Assembly: GCA_947168785.1 (NCBI GenBank)
Contig: CAMVNL010000101.1
Location: 1 to 7,361 of the forward strand
Reading direction: 5' to 3'
From: an uncultured Clostridia bacterium
GTDB lineage: Bacteria; Bacillota; Clostridia; Oscillospirales; Acutalibacteraceae
DNA: 7,361 nucleotides
Below the pieces are notes generated by a model. The model was not told where the DNA came from. It searched no databases and saw nothing but the letters and a program-made list of their open reading frames with translations. The number at the start of each line of letters is the position of its first letter. Positions within the stretch are counted from its first letter, which is position 1. The position numbers and the translations under genes were made by a program. This document shows positions 1-6,499 of this stretch, one piece after another.

Positions 1-1492
1 AGAACACCCGGTTGATCCCCGTCACTTCGTTGACGACCCGCACCGACACCCGGTCCAGCAGCTCAAAGGGCAGACGCACCCAGTCGGCGGTCATGAAATC
101 GTCGGTGGACACGGCCCGCAGCGCCACGGCATAATCATAACTGCGCCCGTCGCCCATCACACCCACCGAGCGCATGTTGGTCAGCGCGGCGAAATACTGG
201 TCCGCTGCGGCGGACAGCCCCGCGGCGGCCATCTCCTGGCGGAAAATGGCGTCGGCTGCACGGAGCATTGAGAGCTTTTCTTTCGTGACCTCGCCGATCA
301 CTCGGATCGCCAGCCCCGGCCCGGGGAAGGGCTGGCGGCTCACCAGCGCTTCGGGCAGCCCCAGTTCCCGGCCTAACTGCCGCACCTCATCCTTGAAGAG
401 CAGCCGCAGCGGCTCGATGATCTCCCTGAAGTTTACGTGATCCGGAAGCCCACCCACGTTATGATGGCTCTTGATGACGGCGGCGGGGCCGAGGCCGGAT
501 TCGATCACGTCGGGATATATGGTGCCCTGTGCCAGATAGTCCACCGCGCCGAGTTTCCGGCTCTCGGCTTCAAAGACGCGGATGAACTCCTCACCGATGA
601 TCCGGCGCTTTTCCTCCGGCTCCGTCACACCGGCCAGGCGGGACAGAAACCGGTCCGCCGCGTTCACGCGCACGAAGCGGAGCATCCGGTCGGAAAACGC
701 GGCTTCCACCTGGTCGGCTTCGTCCTGCCGCAGCAGGCCGTGATCCACGAAAACGCAGGTGAGCTGGGAGCCGATCGCCTCCGAGAGCAGCGCGGCGCAC
801 ACAGAAGAGTCCACGCCGCCGGACAGTGCCAGCAGCACCCGGCCATCGCCGATCTTATCCCGCAGTTCCGTCACGGCGCGTTCCCGAAAGCTTTGCATCG
901 TCCAGTCACCGGCGGCATGGCAGACCCGCGTCAGAAAGTTGCTCAGCATCGTCTGTCCGTATTGTGTGTGGCGAACCTCCGGGTGGAATTGTACGCCGTA
1001 AAACCCGCGATCCTCATCGGCAATGGCCGCGTTGGGGCAGGCTGCGCTCCGGGCGATCACCCGGAAGCCCTCCGGTACGCGCTCCATATAGTCCCCGTGG
1101 CTCATCCAGGTGACGCTCGTCTCCGGAATACCGTGAAAAAGCGGGCTGTCGACGGCAAAGACAGCTTCCGTTTTTCCGTACTCCCGGGCCGTGTCCGCCT
1201 GCGCGGGCACGACCGAGCCGCCCAGACGCTGCGCCATGAGCTGACAGCCATAGCAGATGCCCAGGATTGGCACACCCAGGGCAAAAACGCCCTCGTCCAC
1301 GTCCGGGGCACCCGGTTCGTATACGCTGCCCGGCCCACCGGTGAAGATGATACCGATGGGATCAAATCGCCGGATCTGTTCAAGGGGCATCGTGCACGGA
1401 TGTACTTCGCAGTAAGCGCCGCTCTCCCGCACGCGCCGGGCGATCAACTGGTTATACTGTCCACCGAAATCAAGGACCAGAACTCGCTGCAT
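1..1492 (-). CDS. guaA: GMP synthase (glutamine-hydrolysing), C-terminus cut by window edge
   Basis: Converts XMP to GMP using glutamine and ATP, the last step of GMP synthesis in the cytoplasm. I translated the minus strand from the ATG at 1492: 497 codons, open, with no internal stop. The class I glutamine amidotransferase domain (about residues 1-190) has the nucleophile in GICYGCQ (Cys80) and the partners in QFHPEV (His170, Glu172). The ATP pyrophosphatase domain carries the PP-loop LSGGVDSS (about 223-230). The C-terminal dimerisation domain contains RQPFPGPGLAIRVIGE and runs to EVTGINRVF at the edge. The family usually ends about 14 residues later with a motif like PPATIEWE, so only the tail is missing. 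The residue after GICYG is Cys where Met is usual, which is minor. The start is set by GGGGGAG six bases upstream. It is transcribed away from glnN, from its own promoter and leader. Confidence 0.97.
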   Translation of the reverse strand, partial: MQRVLVLDFGGQYNQLIARRVRESGAYCEVHPCTMPLEQIRRFDPIGIIFTGGPGSVYEPGAPDVDEGVFALGVPILGICYGCQLMAQRLGGSVVPAQADTAREYGKTEAVFAVDSPLFHGIPETSVTWMSHGDYMERVPEGFRVIARSAACPNAAIADEDRGFYGVQFHPEVRHTQYGQTMLSNFLTRVCHAAGDWTMQSFRERAVTELRDKIGDGRVLLALSGGVDSSVCAALLSEAIGSQLTCVFVDHGLLRQDEADQVEAAFSDRMLRFVRVNAADRFLSRLAGVTEPEEKRRIIGEEFIRVFEAESRKLGAVDYLAQGTIYPDVIESGLGPAAVIKSHHNVGGLPDHVNFREIIEPLRLLFKDEVRQLGRELGLPEALVSRQPFPGPGLAIRVIGEVTKEKLSMLRAADAIFRQEMAAAGLSAAADQYFAALTNMRSVGVMGDGRSYDYAVALRAVSTDDFMTADWVRLPFELLDRVSVRVVNEVTGINRVF

Positions 1493-1498
1493 TGCTTG

Positions 1499-1505
1499 CT
1501 CCCCC
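1499..1505 (-). promoter_or_regulatory. Ribosome binding site of guaA
   Basis: On the minus strand GGGGGAG lies six bases before the ATG at 1492. This decides the start, because another in-frame ATG at 1555 (21 codons upstream) has no such sequence before it. Confidence 0.8.
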
Positions 1506-1549
1506 AAAAAAGAAAATTCCGAAAGAGAGTATAATACCCCCTGTCGGAA
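1506..1549 (-). terminator. Hairpin plus U-tract in guaA leader, possible attenuator
   Basis: On the minus strand TTCCGA (1549-1544) pairs with TCGGAA (1522-1517). Past a single C/T mismatch the inner arms AGGGGG and CTCTCT can pair, using two G-U wobbles, around the loop TATTATA. The stem is followed at once by TTTTCTTTTTT (1516-1506). This is the form of a Rho-independent terminator. It lies between the guaA promoter and its ribosome binding site, so it would act as an attenuator. The outer stem is perfect but short and the inner stem is weak, so efficiency is uncertain. The leader is too short, and lacks the conserved core, for a purine riboswitch, so any antiterminating signal is unknown. 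Confidence 0.5.
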
Positions 1550-1568
1550 CCCCATTGTTCTTGACTAA

Positions 1569-1597
1569 AATATACTATAGAGAATTATTGCCGTCAA
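1569..1597 (-). promoter_or_regulatory. Sigma-A type promoter of guaA
   Basis: The minus strand reads TTGACG (1597-1592), a 17-base spacer, then TATATT (1574-1569). This is close to the consensus with ideal spacing. Transcription would start near 1562, giving a leader of about 70 bases that contains the 1506-1549 hairpin. Confidence 0.7.
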
Positions 1598-1656
1598 TTC
1601 CGGCGAATGTAAAATTTTATCACCGCAGAAAACGGCGATTTTTTGCAATTTGACGA

Positions 1657-1685
1657 TTGACTTCCTGCAAACACGAGCGTATCAT
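1657..1685 (+). promoter_or_regulatory. Sigma-A type promoter of glnN
   Basis: TTGACT (1657-1662), a 17-base spacer and TATCAT (1680-1685) form a good promoter, with a start expected near 1692. A second TTGACG (1650-1655) overlaps this region but has worse spacing. No GlnR/TnrA-type operator (TGTNA-N7-TNACA) is evident. The start is only a few bases before the terminator hairpin at 1696, so the hairpin would form the very 5' end of the message. Confidence 0.65.
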
Positions 1686-1695
1686 GTGGCACATT

Positions 1696-1758
1696 GAGAG
1701 ACAACGGTGTCTCCCGGACCAAAAGGCCCGGGCACCGCTGTCTCTCTTTTTGTTTTTT
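1696..1758 (+). terminator. Strong intrinsic terminator in the glnN leader (attenuator)
   Basis: GAGAGACA (1696-1703) pairs with TGTCTCTC (1739-1746). After an A/C mismatch, CGGTG (1705-1709) pairs with CACCG (1733-1737). Past a TCT bulge, CCCGG (1713-1717) pairs with CCGGG (1728-1732). That makes 18 base pairs around the loop ACCAAAAGGC. The U-tract TTTTTGTTTTTT (1747-1758) follows directly. The hairpin sits between the glnN promoter and the glnN ribosome binding site, with no gene upstream on this strand to end, so the natural reading is transcription attenuation of glnN. Confidence 0.8.
1698..1713 (+). promoter_or_regulatory. Alternative hairpin with ANTAR-like hexaloop, candidate antiterminator
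   Basis: GAGAC (1698-1702) and GTCTC (1709-1713) form a perfect 5-bp stem around AACGGT. The hairpin uses the 5' arm of the terminator at 1696-1746, so the two folds exclude each other. RNA targets of ANTAR-domain antiterminators have six-base loops with A at position 1 and G at position 4. This loop fits, and such targets are known before nitrogen genes of Clostridia. Those targets normally consist of two such hairpins, and I see only one here. No ANTAR protein gene is in the window. The function is therefore a hypothesis. Confidence 0.35.
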
Positions 1759-1778
1759 GCCTATTATCAATCGGAAAA

Positions 1779-1783
1779 AGGAG
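1779..1783 (+). promoter_or_regulatory. Ribosome binding site of glnN
   Basis: AGGAG lies nine bases before the ATG at 1793. An out-of-frame ATG at 1786 is too close to it and reads into an early stop. Confidence 0.8.
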
Positions 1784-1792
1784 AGATGATCC

Positions 1793-3883
1793 ATGACCGT
1801 ACCGGAAATGTTTGGCTGCAAGGTGTTTGACGACCGGCAGATGCGCGCCCGTCTGAGCGCGAAGGTCTACGCTTCCCTCAAGGAGACCATCGACAACGGC
1901 AAGAAGCTGGACCTGTCGGTGGCCAACTCCGTGGCACAGGCCATGTGCGCCTGGGCTGTGGAGAACGGCGCGACGCATTTTACCCACTGGTTCCAGCCTA
2001 TGACGGGCATTACCGCCGAGAAGCACGACGGCTTTATCAGCCCGGCTCCCAACGGCGGCGTGATCATGGAGTTCTCCGGCAAGGAACTGATCCAGGGCGA
2101 GCCGGACGCCTCCAGCTTTCCCTCCGGCGGCCTGCGCGCCACCTTTGAGGCCAGAGGCTATACCGCCTGGGACCCCACCAGCTATGCTTTTATCAAGGAG
2201 AACACACTGTGCATCCCCACGGCCTTCTGCTCCTACGGCGGAGAGGCGTTGGATAAGAAAACACCGCTGCTGCGCTCCATGGAAGCGCTCAATACCCAGG
2301 CCATGCGTATCCTGCGGCTCTTCGGCAACAAGGACGTCAAGCGCGTCATCACCAGCGTGGGCCCCGAGCAGGAGTACTTTCTTGTGGACCGGGAGATGTA
2401 CCTCAAGCGCAAGGATCTTGTCTATACCGGCCGGACGCTTTTCGGCGCCATGCCGCCCAAGGGCCAGGAGTTGGACGACCATTACTTCGGCGCCATCAAG
2501 CCCCGGGTGCAGGCCTATATGGAGGATCTGAACGAGGAGCTCTGGAAGCTGGGGATCCTGGCCAAGACCGAGCACAACGAGGTAGCCCCGGCGCAGCATG
2601 AGCTCGCGCCCATCTACACCACCACCAACGTGGCCACCGATCACAACCAGCTGACCATGGAGATCATGAAAAAGGTGGCGCGCAAGCACGGCCTGGCCTG
2701 TCTGCTGCATGAAAAGCCCTTTGCCGGGGTCAACGGCTCGGGCAAGCACAACAACTGGTCCATGGCCACCAACACGGGCGTCAACCTTCTGTCTCCCGGA
2801 GATACGCCCTATGAGAATGCCCAGTTCCTGCTGTTCCTGGCCGCGGTGATCCAGGCGGTGGACGATTATCAGGATCTGCTGCGCATGAGCGTCGCAACTG
2901 CGGGCAATGACCACCGGCTCGGCGCCAACGAGGCCCCGCCGGCCGTGATCTCCATGTTCCTGGGTGACGAGCTCAATGCGGTGCTGGAGGCCATCGAAAA
3001 CGATACGCCCTACGCCGGCGTGGAGAAAATGCGTATCCGCCTGGGGGCGGATGTTCTGCCGCGCTTCAATCGCGACACCACCGACCGGAACCGCACCTCG
3101 CCCTTCGCTTTTACCGGCAACAAGTTCGAGTTTCGCATGGTGGGCTCCAGCAACTCCATCGCCTGCGCCAACGTGATGATCAACGCCTCGGTAGCGGAGT
3201 CCCTGCGGCAGTTTTCCGATGCGCTGGAAAGCGCCGAGGACTTTGACAAGTGCCTGCACGAGCTGATCCGGGATACGGTCAAGGCGCATCGGCGCATCAT
3301 CTTCAACGGCAACGGCTATGACGACGCATGGATCGAGGAGGCGACCTGTGAGCGGGGCTTGCTGAACCTGCGTACAACACCTGACGCCCTGCGTCCGCTG
3401 CTGGAGGAGAAAAACATCCACATGCTCACGTCTCATAAGGTCTATACCGAGAGCGAGCTTCGTTCCCGCTATGAGATCCAGCTGGAAAACTATGTACGCA
3501 CCGTACGCATTGAGGCTTTGACCATGGTGGATATGGCGCGAAAGGATATCCTGCCGGCGGTGGTTGGATACTGTGAAAAGCTCCTCTGCTCCATAGAGAG
3601 AAAAAAGGCGGTGGGAGGAGCTGTCTCCTGCGGCTACGAGACGCGCACGGCCGGCCGGCTGTCCACCCTGGCCGACCGGATCGACGAGGCAGTATCTGTG
3701 CTTGAGAACACCGTAAAAACTCTGGACAGCTTGGGCGATTACGCTGCCGAGGGCGATTATACCCGGGATGAGGTGCTTCCCAAAATGGCAGAGCTTCGCG
3801 CCTTCTGCGACGAGGCCGAGACCTTGACCTCTGCGGAATACTGGCCGTTTCCGACCTACGGCGATCTGCTTTTCGGCGTGTAA
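1793..3883 (+). CDS. glnN: Type III glutamine synthetase (GSIII)
   Basis: Makes glutamine from glutamate, ammonia and ATP in the cytoplasm, the main entry of ammonium into organic nitrogen. At 696 residues it has the length of the GSIII family (about 700) and not of GSI (about 450-470). Visible motifs, in order: an N-terminal GSIII-specific part, the active-site glutamates in GPEQEYF (Glu192, Glu194), EVAPAQHE (263-270), NGSGKHNNWS (314-323), and the family signature NRTSPFAFTGNKFEFR (433-448). The remaining C-terminal part is GSIII-specific. I see no sign of the GSI adenylylation loop, so control probably lies in transcription (see the leader terminator) and possibly in PII or metabolite binding. 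The downstream amt-PII fusion supports the role in ammonium assimilation. Names in use for this type include glnN and glnA. The start is fixed by AGGAG at 1779. The gene has no TTA, CTA or TCA codons, which leaves a long empty reading frame on the other strand. Confidence 0.97.
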   Translation: MTVPEMFGCKVFDDRQMRARLSAKVYASLKETIDNGKKLDLSVANSVAQAMCAWAVENGATHFTHWFQPMTGITAEKHDGFISPAPNGGVIMEFSGKELIQGEPDASSFPSGGLRATFEARGYTAWDPTSYAFIKENTLCIPTAFCSYGGEALDKKTPLLRSMEALNTQAMRILRLFGNKDVKRVITSVGPEQEYFLVDREMYLKRKDLVYTGRTLFGAMPPKGQELDDHYFGAIKPRVQAYMEDLNEELWKLGILAKTEHNEVAPAQHELAPIYTTTNVATDHNQLTMEIMKKVARKHGLACLLHEKPFAGVNGSGKHNNWSMATNTGVNLLSPGDTPYENAQFLLFLAAVIQAVDDYQDLLRMSVATAGNDHRLGANEAPPAVISMFLGDELNAVLEAIENDTPYAGVEKMRIRLGADVLPRFNRDTTDRNRTSPFAFTGNKFEFRMVGSSNSIACANVMINASVAESLRQFSDALESAEDFDKCLHELIRDTVKAHRRIIFNGNGYDDAWIEEATCERGLLNLRTTPDALRPLLEEKNIHMLTSHKVYTESELRSRYEIQLENYVRTVRIEALTMVDMARKDILPAVVGYCEKLLCSIERKKAVGGAVSCGYETRTAGRLSTLADRIDEAVSVLENTVKTLDSLGDYAAEGDYTRDEVLPKMAELRAFCDEAETLTSAEYWPFPTYGDLLFGV

Positions 3884-3896
3884 GAGGGAACAGAAC

Positions 3897-3946
3897 AAAA
3901 AAATAAAAGGGATAGCCGTCACCCTGCTACAAGTACCGGCTATCCC
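3897..3946 (-). terminator. Intrinsic terminator oriented against glnN and amt
   Basis: GGGATAGCCG (3909-3918) and CGGCTATCCC (3937-3946) form a perfect 10-bp stem with an 18-base loop. On the plus strand it is followed by AAAGCG, with no U-tract. On the minus strand it is followed by TTTTATTTTTTT (3908-3897), a good terminator. No minus-strand gene is seen to its right within the window. It may stop antisense transcription before it enters glnN. On the plus strand it may serve as a stabilising 3' structure, or as a weak terminator of glnN. Confidence 0.6.
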
Positions 3947-3949
3947 AAA

Positions 3950-4006
3950 GCGCAATGGAGGGCAAGCCAACCATTACGCCCTCCACTTTAACAAACAACT
4001 TCGGTT
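3950..4006 (+). promoter_or_regulatory. Structured amt leader with two exclusive hairpins
   Basis: Fold A pairs TGGAGGGC (3956-3963) with GCCCTCCA (3978-3985), a perfect 8 bp. Fold B pairs GCGCAATGG (3950-3958) with CCATTACGC (3971-3979), eight of nine positions. The folds share bases and exclude each other. Fold B frees CCTCC (3980-3984), which is complementary to the amt ribosome binding site. Fold A hides it with GGAGGG, a copy of that site. A small hairpin AAC-TTCG-GTT (3997-4006), with a stable C(UUCG)G tetraloop, follows. The pairings are read directly from the sequence; the switching is inference. It matches no riboswitch class I recognise. Confidence 0.4.
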
Positions 4007-4011
4007 AAGTC

Positions 4012-4019
4012 AAGGAGGG
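4012..4019 (+). promoter_or_regulatory. Ribosome binding site of amt
   Basis: AAGGAGGG lies six bases before the ATG at 4026 and is strong. The same GGAGGG occurs at 3957-3962 within the leader hairpin, and CCCTCC at 3979-3984 can pair with either copy. Confidence 0.8.
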
Positions 4020-4025
4020 AAACAA

Positions 4026-5744
4026 ATGACAGTAGAATTCTGGCTTTTGATCGGCGCCGCGCTGGTGTTCTGGATGCAGGCGGGCTTCGCCATGGTGGAG
4101 ACCGGCTTTACCAGAGCCAAAAACGCCGGCAACATCATTATGAAGAACCTTATGGACTTCTGCATCGGAACCGTGGTGTTCTCCCTGCTGGGATACTCGC
4201 TGATGATGGGCGAGGACACGTTTTTCGGCCTCGTGGGCAAGCCCAACCTGGACCTGTTCACGCATTTTAAAGAATTTATCGCCTCCCCGGCAGAAGGCTT
4301 CACAGACTCCAGCTATTTCGTATTCAACCTGGTCTTCTGCGCCACCACGGCCACTATCGTCTCGGGAGCCATGGCGGAGCGGACGAAATTCGCCGCCTAC
4401 TGTGTCTACTCGGCGGTGATCAGTCTGTTGATCTACCCCATCGAGGCCCACTGGATCTGGGGCGGCGGCTGGCTGAGCCGCCTGGGCTTCCACGACTACG
4501 CCGGTTCCTGCGCCATCCACATGGTGGGCGGCATCGCAGCGCTGATCGGCGCTGCTGTGCTGGGACCGCGCATCGGCAAGTATGTCACCGACAAAAACGG
4601 CAGGGTCGTCAAGGTAAACGCCATTCCCGGCCATTCCATCCCCCTGGGCGCGCTGGGCGTGTTCATCCTCTGGCTGGGCTGGTACGGCTTCAACGGCGCG
4701 GCGGCTGCTACCCCCTCGGAACTCTCGTCCATTTTCCTGACGACCACCATCGCCCCGTCTGTGGCTACCTGCACCACCATGATCTTCACATGGATCAAAA
4801 ACGGCAAGCCGGACGTTTCCATGTGCCTGAACGCCTCCCTGGCGGGGCTGGTGGGCATCACGGCGGGCTGCGACGCATTGGACGCCCTGGGCGCTGCAGT
4901 CGTCGGGATCGTGTCCCGTATCCTGGTCGTGGTCGTGGTCGAGGTGTTGGATCTCAAGCTGCATGTGGACGATCCCGTGGGCGCTGTGGGTGTCCATTGT
5001 GCCAACGGCATCTGGGGTACGATCGCCGTTGGACTGCTGGCTAATCCTGACGCGCCTGCCGGACTGTGTGGACTTTTCTACACCGGCTCCTTTACACAGC
5101 TGGGGATCCAGCTCCTGGGGTTCGCGGCCGTGGCGGCCTGGGCGACGCTGACCATGTGGGGGTTCTTTGCACTCCTGAAAAAGCTCGACTTTCTGCGTGC
5201 CGAGCCCGCGGATGAGCTGGCCGGTCTGGACATCAGCGAGCACGGTCTCCCCAGCGCCTACGCGGACTTCGCTCCGGCTGTGGACAAATACGCCGAATTC
5301 GGCACCGGAGAGCAGATCGTGGCCGTGACCGGCTCTGCGCCTCCGGCCGAGGCGATCCCGGTCCGGCGCGAGGCGAGCTTTGACGGCCACAAGTTCACCA
5401 AGGTGGAGATCGTTTTCAAGGAGGAAAAGCTCTATGCCCTCAAGGACGCCATGAGCAAGCTGGGCATCACCGGCATGACCGTCTCCCACGTGATGGGCTA
5501 TGGCATACAGAAGGGCCACACCGAGTATTACCGCGGCGTCGCTGTGGAGACCGACCTGCGGCCCAAGGTGCAGGTGGACATCGTAGTCAGCGCCATCCCC
5601 GTGCGGGATGTGATCGAGACGGCCAAGAAGGTGCTCTACACAGGGCACATAGGCGACGGCAAGATCTTTGTCTACGACGTGGAAAACGTGGTCAAGGTCC
5701 GTACCGGCGAGGAGGGTTTCGACGCCCTGCAGGATGTGGAGTGA
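4026..5744 (+). CDS. amt: Ammonium channel Amt fused to a C-terminal PII (GlnB/GlnK) domain
   Basis: A membrane protein that conducts ammonium, with its own PII regulator attached. Residues 1 to about 395 are an Amt/MEP/Rh channel of about 11 helices that starts directly in the first helix, with no obvious signal peptide. Diagnostic residues are Asp157 in FHDYAG, the twin pore histidines His165 (CAIHMVGG) and His324 (GVHCANGIWG), and DDPVGAV before the second. A linker rich in Ala, Pro and Glu follows. The PII domain spans about 456-568: the T-loop GYGIQKGHTEYYRG (491-504) and the signature TGHIGDGKIFV. Aligned to E. coli GlnB, Tyr46 is kept (Tyr502) but the uridylylated Tyr51 is Val507. This PII is therefore probably not modified by GlnD and would respond to ATP/ADP and 2-oxoglutarate only. 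Fusions of this kind are known in some bacteria. The length (572) equals one Amt plus one PII, with no frameshift. The stop overlaps the nadE translation start region. Confidence 0.95.
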   Translation: MTVEFWLLIGAALVFWMQAGFAMVETGFTRAKNAGNIIMKNLMDFCIGTVVFSLLGYSLMMGEDTFFGLVGKPNLDLFTHFKEFIASPAEGFTDSSYFVFNLVFCATTATIVSGAMAERTKFAAYCVYSAVISLLIYPIEAHWIWGGGWLSRLGFHDYAGSCAIHMVGGIAALIGAAVLGPRIGKYVTDKNGRVVKVNAIPGHSIPLGALGVFILWLGWYGFNGAAAATPSELSSIFLTTTIAPSVATCTTMIFTWIKNGKPDVSMCLNASLAGLVGITAGCDALDALGAAVVGIVSRILVVVVVEVLDLKLHVDDPVGAVGVHCANGIWGTIAVGLLANPDAPAGLCGLFYTGSFTQLGIQLLGFAAVAAWATLTMWGFFALLKKLDFLRAEPADELAGLDISEHGLPSAYADFAPAVDKYAEFGTGEQIVAVTGSAPPAEAIPVRREASFDGHKFTKVEIVFKEEKLYALKDAMSKLGITGMTVSHVMGYGIQKGHTEYYRGVAVETDLRPKVQVDIVVSAIPVRDVIETAKKVLYTGHIGDGKIFVYDVENVVKVRTGEEGFDALQDVE

Positions 5745-5749
5745 GTTTC

Positions 5750-6481
5750 ATGCGGGACTATGAGTATGAGTACTGTGCAAGAACGGACTATATCCGTTCT
5801 GTAGTGGAGAAAAGCGGCGCAGCGGGGATCGTATACGGCAACTCCGGCGGCAAGGACAGCGCCCTGACGGGCATCCTCTGTAAGGCCGCCTGTGACAACA
5901 CAGTGGGGATCATCATGCCCTGCGGCGCCAATCGGAACTATACCACGGATACCACCGACGCCATGACAGTGGCCCGGCAGTACGGCATTGAGACCCGCAT
6001 CGTGGATCTTTCGGCGGTGCGCACCGCGGAGCTGCAGGCCATCGAGGGTAAGTGTGATTTAAAAGATAACGTCTGCAATAACATTGCCCCGCGTCTTCGT
6101 ATGACGACGCTCTATGCTTTTGCAGCGGCGGAAAACCGGCTTGTGGCCGGCACCGGTAACCGCAGCGAGGCTTACATGGGTTACTTCACCAAATGGGGCG
6201 ACGGCGCCCATGACTTCAATCCTATCGCTGATCTGACGGTCACGGAGATCTATGAATTCCTCCGCTGGCTCAAGGCTCCCACGTTCCTGCTCCAAAAAGC
6301 ACCGTCGGCAGGATTGTTCGATGAGCAGACCGATGAGGCCGAGATGGGCGTCACTTACAAGGCAATTGACAACTTTCTCCTAAACAACCGGGTGGGAGGA
6401 AAGGAAATGGAGATCATAGAAAGCTTTCACCGGCGAAGCCTCCACAAGCTCCGGCCGATCAGCACTTTTGAAAACCCGTAA
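5750..6481 (+). CDS. nadE: NH3-dependent NAD+ synthase
   Basis: Amidates nicotinic acid adenine dinucleotide to NAD+ with ATP and ammonia. At about 243 residues it is the short form without the glutaminase domain, so it needs free ammonia, which fits its place after an ammonium channel. The PP-loop is GNSGGKDSAL (about 30-39). Downstream are LRMTTLYAFAA, the signature GTGNRSEAYMGYFTKWGDGA, DFNPIADLTVTEIY and KAPSAGLFDEQTDEAEMG, all typical of NadE. The usual PP-loop is SGGxDS with a hydrophobic x, and here x is Lys. I chose the ATG at 5750 with GGAG (5738-5741) eight bases upstream. A GTG at 5741 would add three residues and overlap the amt stop. Either way, translation is likely coupled to amt. 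It could belong to a divergent NadE subfamily, but the signature block makes the assignment secure. Confidence 0.92.
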   Translation: MRDYEYEYCARTDYIRSVVEKSGAAGIVYGNSGGKDSALTGILCKAACDNTVGIIMPCGANRNYTTDTTDAMTVARQYGIETRIVDLSAVRTAELQAIEGKCDLKDNVCNNIAPRLRMTTLYAFAAAENRLVAGTGNRSEAYMGYFTKWGDGAHDFNPIADLTVTEIYEFLRWLKAPTFLLQKAPSAGLFDEQTDEAEMGVTYKAIDNFLLNNRVGGKEMEIIESFHRRSLHKLRPISTFENP

Positions 6482-6488
6482 TCTTTTC

Positions 6489-6495
6489 AGGAGGG
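6489..6495 (+). promoter_or_regulatory. Ribosome binding site of purC
   Basis: AGGAGGG lies four bases before the ATG at 6500. The 18-base nadE-purC gap has room for no terminator and no promoter, so purC is read from upstream. Confidence 0.75.
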
Positions 6496-6499
6496 ACCC

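Noticed and set aside
437..1534. 365-codon plus-strand open frame opposite guaA
   Set aside because: It lies in exact codon register against guaA, and its translation is low-complexity, resembling no family. guaA itself has all the catalytic motifs.
1493..1555. In-frame upstream ATG at 1555 extending guaA by 21 codons
   Set aside because: It has no ribosome binding site, would place the start close to the predicted transcript start, and the added residues are encoded by the leader hairpin and U-tract. The ATG at 1492 has GGGGGAG correctly spaced.
1561..1597. Inverted repeat TTGAC / GTCAA as a possible nitrogen-regulator operator
   Set aside because: The GTCAA half is simply the guaA -35 element read on the other strand. 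The spacing does not match GlnR/TnrA sites, and five-base arms are easily found by chance.
1498..1600. Purine (guanine) riboswitch in the guaA leader
   Set aside because: The predicted leader is about 70 bases and lacks the three-way junction core sequences of that class. Only a simple hairpin and U-tract are present.
1619..1644. Weak plus-strand terminator-like element, ATCaCCG / CGGcGAT followed by TTTTT
   Set aside because: The stem is short and interrupted by an A/C mismatch, and no plus-strand gene or convincing promoter lies upstream. TTGACT at 1561 has only a poor -10 at 17 bases.
1682..3970. 762-codon minus-strand open frame opposite glnN
   Set aside because: Codons are in exact antisense register with glnN. 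The frame stays open only because glnN avoids TTA, CTA and TCA codons. The translation is rich in Gly, His, Val and Arg, with no recognisable domain.
4005..5648. 547-codon minus-strand open frame opposite amt
   Set aside because: Same cause: antisense register and absence of TTA, CTA and TCA codons in amt. The His- and Asp-rich product looks like a shadow of the coding strand.
5741..5749. GTG at 5741 as the nadE start
   Set aside because: It is possible but less likely than the ATG at 5750, which has GGAG at a good distance. It changes only three residues and no motif.
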